DNA of 64,000 nt from an uncultured Lachnospiraceae bacterium. GTDB lineage: Bacteria; Bacillota; Clostridia; Lachnospirales; Lachnospiraceae. The stretch covers positions 62,001 through 126,000 of the forward strand of contig CADAOY010000003.1 of assembly GCA_902789665.1 (NCBI GenBank). The letters are read 5' to 3'. The stretch's first letter is position 1. Every line of letters begins with the position of its first letter. The notes under the pieces were generated by a model, which searched no databases, was not told the origin of the DNA, and worked only from the letters and a program-made list of their open reading frames with translations. Below, in pieces: positions 33,073 to 42,044 of the stretch. Both the position numbers and the translations under genes were made by a program.

Positions 33073-34662
33073 TCAAACTACATCATCCTCTTCATCAGCA
33101 GTCTTGGCCAATTCTTCCTGAGCCTTCTGAATCTCAGGATCAAAGGAAAACATAGGTTTAACATCGGTCTTGTGCTTAAGATGTCTGTCCACATAATTCC
33201 TGGTAATCTTCATAACAAGTGGTGAAAGGAAGACAACACCAATAAGGTTTGGAATCATCATAAGACCATTAAATGTATCTGAGATATCCCAGGCAAGTGA
33301 TGTGGTCATAAGCGCGCCCGAGAGAATCATGACTATGAATACGATTTTGTAAATAATAGTTACAGTTTTGGCTTCCTCACTCGTAGCAAGATATTCCACA
33401 GCCTTTGTTCCATAATGGGACCATCCAAGTACAGTTGTGAAAGCAAACAGTAAAATTGCAATGGCAATGAAATATTTACCAAAATGGAAATTGCCAATAC
33501 TAAAGACTGTATTAAAAGCTTCTGCTACCAGTGTTGAATCATTATTTGTTACTGCTACACCGGTTTCAAGATTAATAACACCGCTGGTAAGAATTGTAAA
33601 TGCTGTAAGAGTACATACAACCATGGTATCCATGAAAACTTCGAAGATACCCCACATACCCTGTCTTACAGGCTCAATAACATTGGAGTTTGAATGAACC
33701 ATAACTGAAGATCCAAGACCTGCCTCATTGGAGAACACACCTCTCTTGCAGCCGATGGTGATAACCTCTTTTAAGGATACACCTACTGCAGCTCCCCATA
33801 CTGCTCTTCCCGTGAAAGCGTCACCAAGGATTGCACCAAATACCGGAATTATCTGACCTGCATTTACCACTATTACTGTAATTGAACCCAGCATGAAAGC
33901 TACAACCATGAAAGGAATAATCGTCTCAGCAACTTCTGCGATTCTTTTGATACCACCAAGAATAACACTGGCTACAACTATCAAAAGTGCTACGCCTACA
34001 AGCAGCATATATAAAGTAACCTTGGCATCACCATCTCCATAAAGAACAATTCCTGATAAAAATTTAATATCAAATGCGTTTGTAATGTTTATTACAATCT
34101 TGTTAACCTGGCCCATATTTCCTATACCAAAGGAGGCAAGGAGTGCACAAATGGAGAATACAACCGCAAGGAATTTACCAAAGCCTTTTCTGAATCCTTC
34201 TCCTTTTCCAAGGCCATCCTGAAGGTAATACATAGGACCTCCGGACCATTCTCCTTCTGTATTCTTACGTCTGAAATATATACCTAAAACATTCTCGGAA
34301 TAGTTAGTCATCATACCAAAGAAAGCAGCAACCCACATCCAGAATATTGCACCAGGTCCACCTGACATAATGGCTGCTGATACACCTGCAATATTACCAA
34401 CACCTACTGTGGCTGCAAGGGCTGTACACAGTGCCTGAAACTGGGAGATAGAAGCTTGTTCCTTGGAATGCGCAGTAACCTTCTTATCAAAAAGACGCCC
34501 GAGTGTCATCTTCATCCAGTGTGCAAAATGCGTAACCTGGAAAACCTTTGTCATACAGGTCATGATAATACCTACAATAAGAAGGAGCCATACACCAACT
34601 GTTCCCCACACGAATCCGTTAATGGAATTATTAACCGATGCTATAATGTCATAATACTTCAT
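33073..34662 (-). CDS. AGCS-family sodium:alanine (amino acid) symporter
   Basis: The 529-aa protein has about eleven TM segments and AGCS signatures: GPGAIFWMWVAAFFGMMTNYSENVLG, the EAGLGSSVMVHS region and WGIFEVFMDTMVVCT. It takes up alanine or glycine with sodium at the cytoplasmic membrane. The C-terminal tail is charged. It is monocistronic, with a terminator on its 3' side. Confidence 0.9.
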   Translation of the reverse strand: MKYYDIIASVNNSINGFVWGTVGVWLLLIVGIIMTCMTKVFQVTHFAHWMKMTLGRLFDKKVTAHSKEQASISQFQALCTALAATVGVGNIAGVSAAIMSGGPGAIFWMWVAAFFGMMTNYSENVLGIYFRRKNTEGEWSGGPMYYLQDGLGKGEGFRKGFGKFLAVVFSICALLASFGIGNMGQVNKIVINITNAFDIKFLSGIVLYGDGDAKVTLYMLLVGVALLIVVASVILGGIKRIAEVAETIIPFMVVAFMLGSITVIVVNAGQIIPVFGAILGDAFTGRAVWGAAVGVSLKEVITIGCKRGVFSNEAGLGSSVMVHSNSNVIEPVRQGMWGIFEVFMDTMVVCTLTAFTILTSGVINLETGVAVTNNDSTLVAEAFNTVFSIGNFHFGKYFIAIAILLFAFTTVLGWSHYGTKAVEYLATSEEAKTVTIIYKIVFIVMILSGALMTTSLAWDISDTFNGLMMIPNLIGVVFLSPLVMKITRNYVDRHLKHKTDVKPMFSFDPEIQKAQEELAKTADEEDDVV

Positions 34663-34694
34663 ATGTAATCCTTTCTGGCCCTATATACACAAAG

Positions 34695-34732
34695 ATAGGG
34701 ACAAAACATTTTAACATATATTTTGTCCCTAT
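34695..34732 (-). terminator. Hairpin after the adhE / APH-like operon
   Basis: 12-nt perfect inverted arms ATAGGGACAAAA (34695-34706) and its complement (34721-34732) with a 14-nt loop. The minus-strand tail CTTTGTG is only modestly T-rich. Confidence 0.6.
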
Positions 34733-34756
34733 GTCATCACATTTACAAAATAAATC

Positions 34757-35506
34757 TTATTCGTAATCTACTACGTCAACCCACTTAAGCAGGAATTCTC
34801 TTTCCTTTGCATTACCCTTAACTGACTGAGAAGCAGCAACAATTGGCATCCATTTCTGAACATACTGTTTTGCTGTATCGCTTAAGTGGCAGAATAAATC
34901 AAGATATCTGTCAGCTATTTCAGTCTGTCCTGCAAGTGAGAATAAAAGATATGTTCTTGCAACATCGGCTGATGCATTACCCTGAGTTACGTGAGCCCAG
35001 TCAAGAATATATAATTCCTTGTCAGGTGTAACAATAATATTGGATGGATTGTAATCACCGTGGCAAACCTTGTTATGAACCGGAAGTCCGTCAAGTCTGG
35101 TATGAAGTTCGTAACGTGTTGTGGCATCAAGATCGGTTTCGGAGATTTTGCGGTTCATCTTATCTTTTAACTTGTTAAGATTATGAACTCTCTTGGAATG
35201 AATCTCCATCTGAAGACGAACGAAAGTATCAAGATACTCATCCATTTTCTTAGGATTCTTCTCCATAAGTGCTGCAAGTGTTTCGCCTTCCACGAACTCT
35301 GTAGCGATGGCCCACTTGCCATCAATCTTGCATACTTCCCTGATTCTTGGAATATTAAGTCCGCAGTCCTCAACTCTTGCCTGGTTGCAGGCTTCATTAA
35401 GGATATCAGCCTTGGAATAATCATTGCTGAAAACCTTGATTGCAAGGTTGCCGTCTCTGTAAACAGTTTTATTAGTTCTCTTCGCAATTACCTTATCTAA
35501 TTTCAT
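34757..35506 (-). CDS. Aminoglycoside/choline phosphotransferase-like kinase
   Basis: This 249-aa protein has an APH-type kinase fold: catalytic loop CHGDYNPSNII (the catalytic Asp is the D of HGD) and metal-binding DW in LYILDWAHV. The N-lobe lysine is probably in NLAIKVF. These kinases phosphorylate choline, sugars or antibiotics; here the substrate is unknown, and resistance should not be assumed. It lies 11 nt downstream of adhE with its own GGAGG site, so it is in the adhE transcript, an unusual pairing. Confidence 0.8.
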   Translation of the reverse strand: MKLDKVIAKRTNKTVYRDGNLAIKVFSNDYSKADILNEACNQARVEDCGLNIPRIREVCKIDGKWAIATEFVEGETLAALMEKNPKKMDEYLDTFVRLQMEIHSKRVHNLNKLKDKMNRKISETDLDATTRYELHTRLDGLPVHNKVCHGDYNPSNIIVTPDKELYILDWAHVTQGNASADVARTYLLFSLAGQTEIADRYLDLFCHLSDTAKQYVQKWMPIVAASQSVKGNAKEREFLLKWVDVVDYE

Positions 35507-35517
35507 ACACGCCCCTC

Positions 35518-38133
35518 CTATACTTCTTCATGTTTGCCATAATAAGCATTTAAGTACATCTTCTTAAGTTCCTCAACAAGTGGATAACGTGGGTTAGCAC
35601 CTGTACACTGATCATCGAAAGCATCGAGTGCCATCTGATCAAGTGAAGCTAAGAAGTCTTCTTCCTTAATACCATAATCTTTAATGGAAGGTTTGATTTC
35701 AATTGCTTCCTGTAATTCACGAATCTTCTTAATGAGATTTTCTACTTTCTTCTTGTCATCCTTGCCATCGCAGCCAAGTGCTTCAGCAATTTCAGCATAT
35801 CTTCTTAATGTATGAGGATGATCATACTGTGGGAAGGTACCCATCTTAACCGGTTTCTCAACCATGTTAAATCTGATAACTTCTTCCATTAACAATGCAT
35901 TGCAGATACCATGTGGTAAGTGATGATATGCACCAAGCTTATGAGCCATTGAGTGCATTACACCAAGGAATGCATTACCGAAGGCCATACCTGCAAGTGT
36001 TGCAGCGTTAGCCATCTTCTCTCTTGCTTCCATATCATTAGGACCATCATTGTAGCATCTTGGTAAGTATTCAAATGTAAGCTGAAGTGACTTAATTGCA
36101 AGACCATCTGTATAATCTGTAGCCATCATTGAAGCATAAGCCTCTAAGCAGTGTGATACAGCATCGATACCGGAGGCTGCTGTAAGTCCCTTAGGAGCGC
36201 TCATATGGAAGTCAACATCAACGATTGCCATATTAGGAAGTAATTCATAATCGGCAAGTGGATACTTGGCACCTGTTTCATTATCTGTAATAACTGCGAA
36301 TGGTGTTGCCTCTGAACCTGTACCTGCAGATGTTGGAATTGCTACGAAGTAAGCCTTCTCGCCCATCTTAGGGAATGGATAAATTCTCTTACGGATATCT
36401 GAGAATCTCATTGCCATATCCTTGAAGTCTGCCTCCGGATGCTCATATAATACCCACATAATCTTTGCTGCGTCCATTGCGCTGCCGCCACCAAGTGCGA
36501 TGATAACATCAGGATTAAATGATCTCATAAGTTCTGCACCGGCCTTGGCACTTGCAAGACTTGGATCCGGTTCAACATCAAAGAATGTTGTATGAACGAT
36601 TCCAAGACCGTCTAAAATATCTTCAATTGGCTTACTGTTGCCATTATGATATAAGAAATTATCAGTTACAATGAAGGCTCTCTTCTTGCCCATGTACTCT
36701 TTAAGTTCTGTAAGAGCCGGACGCAGGCAGCCTCTCTTAATATATACTTTCTCAGGTACTCTTAACCACAACATATTCTCTCTCCTTTTAGCAACGGTTT
36801 TAATATTAAGCAGATGCTTAACTCCAACGTTCTCAGATACTGAGTTGCCACCCCATGAACCACAGCCAAGGGTAAGTGATGGGAGAAGTCTGAAGTTGTA
36901 AAGATCACCGATACCACCATGCGAAGATGGTGTATTCACTAAGATTCTGCAGGTTCTCATTCTTGCAGCAAACTTATCGATAAGATCTTTCTTTGTATGC
37001 TCATCAAGATAAATTGAAGATGTGTGGCCAAGACCACCATCATTAACAAGCTTGTCTGCCTTGTTAATTGCATCATCAATATCTTTAGCCTTGTACATTG
37101 CAAGAACCGGTGAAAGTTTCTCATGAGCAAACTCTTCAGAAAGTTCAACTGACTCAACTTCACCAATAAGAATCTTGGCATCTTCAGGGACCTCAACGCC
37201 TGCAAGTGCTGCGATTGTATGTGCCTTCTGACCAACAATCTTGGCATTAAGTGAACCATTAATAATAATTGTATGTCTTACCTTATCAAGTTCTTCGCCC
37301 TTAAGGAAGTATGCTCCTCTGTAAGCGAATTCTTTCTTAACTTCAGCATAGATTGATTTTGGAACGATAACTGACTGCTCGGAAGCACAAATCATACCGT
37401 TATCGAAAGTCTTGGAATGAATAATTGAGTTAACTGCAAGCTTAATGTCTGCAGACTCATCTATAATTGCAGGAGTATTACCGGCGCCAACGCCAAGTGC
37501 AGGCTTACCGCTTGAATAAGCAGCCTTAACCATACCAGGTCCGCCTGTAGCAAGAATAATATCTGATTCCTTCATAAGAAGATTTGTCATATCAAGTGAT
37601 GGAACATCAATCCATGCAATGATATTCTTTGGTGCACCGGCTTCAACAGCAGCCTCATATACGATTCTGGCAGCTTCAATTGTTGAATTCTTGGCACGTG
37701 GATGTGGGCTGATTATAATACCGTTTCTTGTCTTAAGAGCAATAAGAGTTTTAAAAATCGCCGTCGATGTAGGATTGGTAGTAGGAATAACTGCACCAAT
37801 AACACCGATAGGCTCAGCAATCTTAACCATACCTGATGATTCATCTTCTTCTATAACTCCACAGGTCTTGACATTTCTGTAAGCATTGTAGATATATTCG
37901 GAAGCGAAATGATTCTTAATAACCTTATCTTCCATGATACCCATGCCTGTTTCTTCCACTGCCATCTTGGCTAATGGAATACGCATCTGGTTAGCCTTTG
38001 TTGCTGCGGCCAAAAAGATTTTGTCCACCTGCTCCTGAGAAAAACCGGCGAATTCCTTGCATGCCTGTCTTACCTGGGCAATTGCTTCCTCCAGTTTTTC
38101 TACACTGTCAACGATAATTCTTTCGTCTGCCAT
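35518..38133 (-). CDS. adhE: Bifunctional acetaldehyde-CoA / alcohol dehydrogenase
   Basis: The protein has 871 aa from the ATG at 38133, with AGGAGG upstream; the ATG at 38181 has none. The N-terminal half is an aldehyde dehydrogenase with the catalytic Cys in NGMICASEQS. After a linker near 450 comes an iron-type alcohol dehydrogenase with GGGSAMDAAK and HSMAHKLGAYHHLPHG as iron ligands. It converts acetyl-CoA to ethanol with two NADH, the main redox sink in such fermenters, and forms spirosomes in relatives. Confidence 0.96.
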   Translation of the reverse strand: MADERIIVDSVEKLEEAIAQVRQACKEFAGFSQEQVDKIFLAAATKANQMRIPLAKMAVEETGMGIMEDKVIKNHFASEYIYNAYRNVKTCGVIEEDESSGMVKIAEPIGVIGAVIPTTNPTSTAIFKTLIALKTRNGIIISPHPRAKNSTIEAARIVYEAAVEAGAPKNIIAWIDVPSLDMTNLLMKESDIILATGGPGMVKAAYSSGKPALGVGAGNTPAIIDESADIKLAVNSIIHSKTFDNGMICASEQSVIVPKSIYAEVKKEFAYRGAYFLKGEELDKVRHTIIINGSLNAKIVGQKAHTIAALAGVEVPEDAKILIGEVESVELSEEFAHEKLSPVLAMYKAKDIDDAINKADKLVNDGGLGHTSSIYLDEHTKKDLIDKFAARMRTCRILVNTPSSHGGIGDLYNFRLLPSLTLGCGSWGGNSVSENVGVKHLLNIKTVAKRRENMLWLRVPEKVYIKRGCLRPALTELKEYMGKKRAFIVTDNFLYHNGNSKPIEDILDGLGIVHTTFFDVEPDPSLASAKAGAELMRSFNPDVIIALGGGSAMDAAKIMWVLYEHPEADFKDMAMRFSDIRKRIYPFPKMGEKAYFVAIPTSAGTGSEATPFAVITDNETGAKYPLADYELLPNMAIVDVDFHMSAPKGLTAASGIDAVSHCLEAYASMMATDYTDGLAIKSLQLTFEYLPRCYNDGPNDMEAREKMANAATLAGMAFGNAFLGVMHSMAHKLGAYHHLPHGICNALLMEEVIRFNMVEKPVKMGTFPQYDHPHTLRRYAEIAEALGCDGKDDKKKVENLIKKIRELQEAIEIKPSIKDYGIKEEDFLASLDQMALDAFDDQCTGANPRYPLVEELKKMYLNAYYGKHEEV

Positions 38134-38222
38134 AATAATTCCTCCTAATTCTTTGCCAAAAAGCCCAAAAATATAAGCCAAATCAAAATGACCTGTGATA
38201 GGGCTACTCTTAGGTTGATTTC

Positions 38223-38276
38223 ATTGTAACACCTGCACAAGTCATTTGCAATAGAAGATTGATATTTTTTTAACAA
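38223..38276 (-). promoter_or_regulatory. adhE promoter with candidate Rex operator
   Basis: On the minus strand: -35 TTGCAA (38246-38251), 17-nt spacer, -10 TACAAT (38223-38228). At 38259-38276 the plus strand reads TTGATATTTTTTTAACAA, a 7-4-7 match to the Rex site TTGTTAANNNNTTAACAA with two changes. It lies just upstream of the -35, so repression there would be less direct than usual. Confidence 0.55.
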
Positions 38277-38291
38277 AGTTTTAAATTTTAA

Positions 38292-39053
38292 TTATTCCCT
38301 CTCAAATTCAAAGGTTTTAAGGAACTTTGCAGCCCTTTCAGTTTCAGGTTTTTCAAAGAATTCTTCAGGGTTGGCACTCTCTTCCACAATCACGCCATTT
38401 TCAAGGAAAATCACCCTGTCGGCTATGGCTCTTGCGAAAGCCATCTCGTGAGTTACGATAAGCATTGTACTTCCCTGTTTGGCAAGATTAAGTACAACAT
38501 CCAAAACCTCTCTTACCATTTCAGGATCAAGGGCTGCCGTAATCTCATCAAGAAGCAAAATCTCCGGGTGCATACAAAGCGCTCTTACTATGGCAACCCT
38601 TTGTTTCTGACCGCCTGACAACTGTCTTGGATAATCATTTCCCCTGTCTTCAAGGCCTACTTTCTTAAGAAGTTCAAGTGCCTCTTTCTCAGCATCTTTC
38701 TTATCTCTTTTCTGCACCTTTATTGGAGCTAAAGTAATATTCTGAAGCACGGTTTTATGAGGAAATAAATCATAGCTTTGAAATACCATTCCGATACGCT
38801 GGCGCATCTGGGATATATTCTTCGCATCCTTCCTAACCTTCTCTCCATCAAGCAGTACCTCTCCGCCCTGAATATCTTCAAGGGCATTGATACATCTTAG
38901 GAAGGTGCTTTTGCCACAGCCGGATGGACCGATGACAACAATAACCTCACCCTTATGTACCTCAAGACTTATATCATCAAGCACTACCTTCTCGCCGAAG
39001 GTCTTATGCAAATTATTTATTGTAAGTAATGTTTCGCTCAATTTTGTGACCAC
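38292..39053 (-). CDS. Polar amino acid ABC transporter ATP-binding protein (GlnQ type)
   Basis: The 253-aa ATPase has Walker A GPSGCGKST, signature LSGGQKQR and Walker B LLLDEIT. The family is that of GlnQ/HisP. It overlaps the upstream permease by 16 nt. With the two HisM-type permeases it forms one importer. The cognate binding domain is probably the N-terminal half of the fused lipoprotein at 42045. Confidence 0.88.
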   Translation of the reverse strand: MVTKLSETLLTINNLHKTFGEKVVLDDISLEVHKGEVIVVIGPSGCGKSTFLRCINALEDIQGGEVLLDGEKVRKDAKNISQMRQRIGMVFQSYDLFPHKTVLQNITLAPIKVQKRDKKDAEKEALELLKKVGLEDRGNDYPRQLSGGQKQRVAIVRALCMHPEILLLDEITAALDPEMVREVLDVVLNLAKQGSTMLIVTHEMAFARAIADRVIFLENGVIVEESANPEEFFEKPETERAAKFLKTFEFERE

Positions 39054-39718
39054 CTTTTCTCAAGATCCATGGACAGTCTGCTTATTGGAAAGCAGATGAT
39101 AAAATACATAAGCATAACTATTAGGAACACACCGAAGGCTGCATTAGGCGAAGTCTTGCGGTTTGCCTCAATTATCTGCTGTGCAACTTTCAAAACCTCA
39201 ACAATACCTATCATCATAACCAGTGATGTGGTTTTAATCATTCTGGTTATAAGATTGATGGAAAGAGGTATCATTCTTCTAATTGTCTGTGGCAGAATAA
39301 CCTGAGTATAAAGCACATAATCATTCATGCCAAGCGCCCTTGCGCTTTCATACTGAACTACCGGCACGCTCTGAAGCGCTCCTCTTACCAGGTCTCCCAT
39401 TTCTGCAATTCCCCAGAAGCTGAATACTATTATCGCTGAAAGTTCTGCAGATATATTTATTCCAAAAACTCTTGTTGTTCCAAAATATACGATGAAAAGC
39501 AATACCATCTGCGGCATTATTCTGACGATTTCAAGATATACATGACAGATGGCCTCGGCTACCCGGTTTTTACTTGCCATGATAACACCCATCACAACGC
39601 CAAACACTATACTGATGGCAACGGAGATAAGACTGATTCTTACTGCTACCCACAGGCCGCCAAGGAGTCTTACCATATTGGTTCCTTTTAATAAAACATC
39701 AATCCCCAAACTCTGCAT
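39038..39718 (-). CDS. Polar amino acid ABC transporter permease (HisM/GlnP type), second
   Basis: The 226-aa permease has about five TM helices and the EAA loop containing SARALGMNDYVLYTQVILPQTIRRM. It overlaps the first permease by 20 nt and the ATPase by 16 nt, giving a heterodimeric channel. Confidence 0.86.
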   Translation of the reverse strand: MQSLGIDVLLKGTNMVRLLGGLWVAVRISLISVAISIVFGVVMGVIMASKNRVAEAICHVYLEIVRIMPQMVLLFIVYFGTTRVFGINISAELSAIIVFSFWGIAEMGDLVRGALQSVPVVQYESARALGMNDYVLYTQVILPQTIRRMIPLSINLITRMIKTTSLVMMIGIVEVLKVAQQIIEANRKTSPNAAFGVFLIVMLMYFIICFPISRLSMDLEKRWSQN

Positions 39719-40358
39719 ATCTCATCCTCCTTTCCACAACTCTTCCAATTAAAGAAACAGGAAGGAGCATAATAAGATAGAAAATAACCAGCAGCGTGAG
39801 GCACTCGATGGTTTTGGCATACATGCCTATAAGGTCTTTTGCCGTAAACATTAAGTCCATAAGGCTGATGGTGGAGAATACCGATGTTTCCTTAAGTAAG
39901 AAAATCAGATTCGCCATAAGTCCCGGGATACTTGAGCGTACCGCCTGAGGGAGTATGACATGAATAATAGTCTGCCATCTTGTCATGCCAAGACTTAATG
40001 CGCTGTCTGTCTGAATTGCTGCTATATTATCAAGACCGCTTCTGAAACTCTCAGTCATATAGGCTCCGCCTAAGAGAGCAAGGCCTAATACGCCGCAGAA
40101 TTCCGGACTTAATCTGATGCCTATTTTGGGCAGGGCAAAATATATGAAGAATAACTGTATTAAAAGTGGAGTATTACGAAATACTTCAATATATATAGTT
40201 ACAATATGTCTTAATACAGGTATTCGAAGATGTATGATTATAACACATAGAAGTCCTATCAGTATCGCAAGCACTATGCCTTCCCAGCCAATTCTCATGG
40301 TGAGCCAGAGCGCATCCACAAAAAGCGGAAGATAGGACTGCATAACTCCAAAATCCAT
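39699..40358 (-). CDS. Polar amino acid ABC transporter permease (HisM/GlnP type), first
   Basis: The 219-aa permease has the typical EVFRNTPLLIQLFFIYFALP segment and the EAA loop (DSALSLGMTRWQTIIHVILPQAVRSS). It pairs with the permease at 39038. The gene follows the MetI-like permease by 29 nt, so both transporters share one transcript. Confidence 0.86.
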   Translation of the reverse strand: MDFGVMQSYLPLFVDALWLTMRIGWEGIVLAILIGLLCVIIIHLRIPVLRHIVTIYIEVFRNTPLLIQLFFIYFALPKIGIRLSPEFCGVLGLALLGGAYMTESFRSGLDNIAAIQTDSALSLGMTRWQTIIHVILPQAVRSSIPGLMANLIFLLKETSVFSTISLMDLMFTAKDLIGMYAKTIECLTLLVIFYLIMLLPVSLIGRVVERRMRYAEFGD

Positions 40359-40387
40359 TTATCTATTCCTTTACATTAATCTAATTA

Positions 40388-41077
40388 TCAGGTCCTTCTG
40401 TGATCTGACTTCTTGGCTACAAGCATACCCAGACCCTGAAGAATCTGTACAATTGCAACGATAAAAATCACCGTTATCAGAGTAATGCCTGTTTCAAATC
40501 TGTAATAGCCGTAACGGATTGCTATATCACCCAGTCCGCCACCGCCTACAACTCCGGCCATGGCCGAATAACCCAAAACTGTACCAAGTACAATTGTGGT
40601 TCCAACCACCAGTGAGGTTTTGGCTTCGCCAAGAAGTACATTAATGATAATTCTGAATTTGCTTGCTCCCATACTTGTAGCAGCTTCTATTACTCCCTTA
40701 TTAACCTCCTTTAAGGAAGACTCAACCATTCTGGCGATAAGTGGAGCTGCTGCAACGGTAAGTGGAACTATGGTTGCTGTGGAGCCGTAGCTTTTGCCAA
40801 CCAGAGCCTTGGTTACCGGAACAAGAAGGATAAGCAGAATCAGGAAAGGAATACTTCTTGTTATATTAATGATTACATCAAGTATTGTATAAATAATTCG
40901 ATTTGGAGATATACCCTCCTTATCTGTTAATGTAAGGACAATTCCCATTGGAAGTCCTATTATATATCCGAAGAATGTGGATAAAAGTGTCATATATAAA
41001 GTATCTCTGATACCTTCTAAAAGAAGTACACCATATTCCTCATAAAAAGCCTGGAGAGCGATTAATAAATCATGCAT
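40388..41077 (-). CDS. metI: Methionine-type ABC transporter permease (MetI-like)
   Basis: The 229-aa permease of the D-/L-methionine class has five TM helices, the ITRSIPFLILLILLVP segment and the EAA loop AATSMGASKFRIIINVLLGEA, with GYSAMAGVVGGGGLGDIAIRYGY near the end. It overlaps metN by 8 nt. Methionine or a related sulfur compound is the expected substrate. Confidence 0.9.
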   Translation of the reverse strand: MHDLLIALQAFYEEYGVLLLEGIRDTLYMTLLSTFFGYIIGLPMGIVLTLTDKEGISPNRIIYTILDVIINITRSIPFLILLILLVPVTKALVGKSYGSTATIVPLTVAAAPLIARMVESSLKEVNKGVIEAATSMGASKFRIIINVLLGEAKTSLVVGTTIVLGTVLGYSAMAGVVGGGGLGDIAIRYGYYRFETGITLITVIFIVAIVQILQGLGMLVAKKSDHRRT

Positions 41078-41888
41078 TTATTTCTTCCTCCTCTCCTGCT
41101 TTTTCTGCATTTTCTTCAATTTCTTCACTTTGTTCTTCTGTATTTTTAATTAACAGAAGTCTCTTTGTTGCAGCGCTTGTCGGATTGTTAAATACTTCAT
41201 CCACACTGCCTGTTTCTTTAAGTACTCCTTTATCAAGTACCGCTACCTTTGAACATATCTGGCTGATTACTTTCATTTCATGAGTGATAATTACAACAGT
41301 AATATCTGATGTATCATGTATATCTTTCAAAAGCGCCAGTATTGTCTGTGTTGTCTGCGGATCAAGAGCGCTGGTCGCCTCATCGCAGAGAATTATATCA
41401 GGGTCGCTTGCAAGTACTCTTGCAATGGCAACTCTCTGTTTCTGACCACCTGATAACTGGGAAGGATAAGCTTTGGCCTTATCTTCAAGACCAACTCTCC
41501 TTAAGAGTTCCAGGGCTTTTTCCTTTCTTTCAGATGCCGGAACATGCTGAATCTCCATAGGAAAACAAACATTGGCAAGAACTGATCTTTGCTCTAAAAG
41601 ATTAAAGTTCTGGAATATCATTCCTATTTTCTGTCTTTTAAATCTTAAGTCCTTACCCTTAAGACTTTGAATATCCACACCGTCAATCAGTATCTCACCT
41701 GATGTAGGTTTCTCTAAAAGATTAAGACATCTGACGAAGGTGCTTTTGCCGGCTCCCGATAAGCCGATAACGCCAAAAATATCACGCTTTTCAATTGAAA
41801 GATTAAGGTCTTTAATCGCTTCCACGCTGCCATTTTTGGCTATGAAATTTTTGTTTAGATTCTTCACCTCGATGTAAGACATAATCAC
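41070..41888 (-). CDS. metN: Methionine-type ABC transporter ATPase (MetN-like)
   Basis: The 272-aa ATPase has Walker A GLSGAGKSTFVR, signature LSGGQKQR and Walker B IILCDEATSALD. It is shorter than the about 340-aa MetN with the C-terminal ACT-like regulatory domain: after residue about 245 there is only an acidic Glu-rich tail, so methionine trans-inhibition through that domain is probably absent. It follows the fused binding protein across three hairpins. Confidence 0.88.
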   Translation of the reverse strand: MIMSYIEVKNLNKNFIAKNGSVEAIKDLNLSIEKRDIFGVIGLSGAGKSTFVRCLNLLEKPTSGEILIDGVDIQSLKGKDLRFKRQKIGMIFQNFNLLEQRSVLANVCFPMEIQHVPASERKEKALELLRRVGLEDKAKAYPSQLSGGQKQRVAIARVLASDPDIILCDEATSALDPQTTQTILALLKDIHDTSDITVVIITHEMKVISQICSKVAVLDKGVLKETGSVDEVFNNPTSAATKRLLLIKNTEEQSEEIEENAEKAGEEEEINA

Positions 41889-41913
41889 ACTTTACCTTTC
41901 ACCTTTATTACAC

Positions 41914-41986
41914 CATCGAGTAGGGGTCCCTACTCGATGTCCGTTAGGTGCAAATGCAGACTTGCAAGCAAGTCTGCACTTGCACC
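41914..41986. repeat. Two strong hairpins between the binding protein gene and metN
   Basis: Hairpin A (41914-41939) has an 11-bp perfect stem CATCGAGTAGG with a GGTC loop. Hairpin B (41947-41986) has GGTGCAA/TTGCACC outside and a perfect 10-bp GCAGACTTGC stem with a 2-nt loop inside. Neither has a T-tract, so these look like mRNA-stabilising or processing structures rather than terminators. Confidence 0.7.
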
Positions 41987-41994
41987 CTCTTCGC

Positions 41995-42023
41995 ACAAAA
42001 AGGGCAGCCATAATGCTGCCCTT
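41995..42023 (-). terminator. Intrinsic terminator after the fused binding protein gene
   Basis: AAGGGCAGC (42000-42008) and GCTGCCCTT (42015-42023) pair, followed on the minus strand by TTTTTGTG. Partial read-through would make more binding protein than transporter. Confidence 0.85.
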
Positions 42024-42044
42024 ACATATGGGATTGTTACTTTT

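Noticed and set aside
34757-35506. Antibiotic resistance gene (aminoglycoside phosphotransferase)
   Set aside because: The kinase fold is shared by many metabolite kinases, and its place behind adhE does not suggest resistance.
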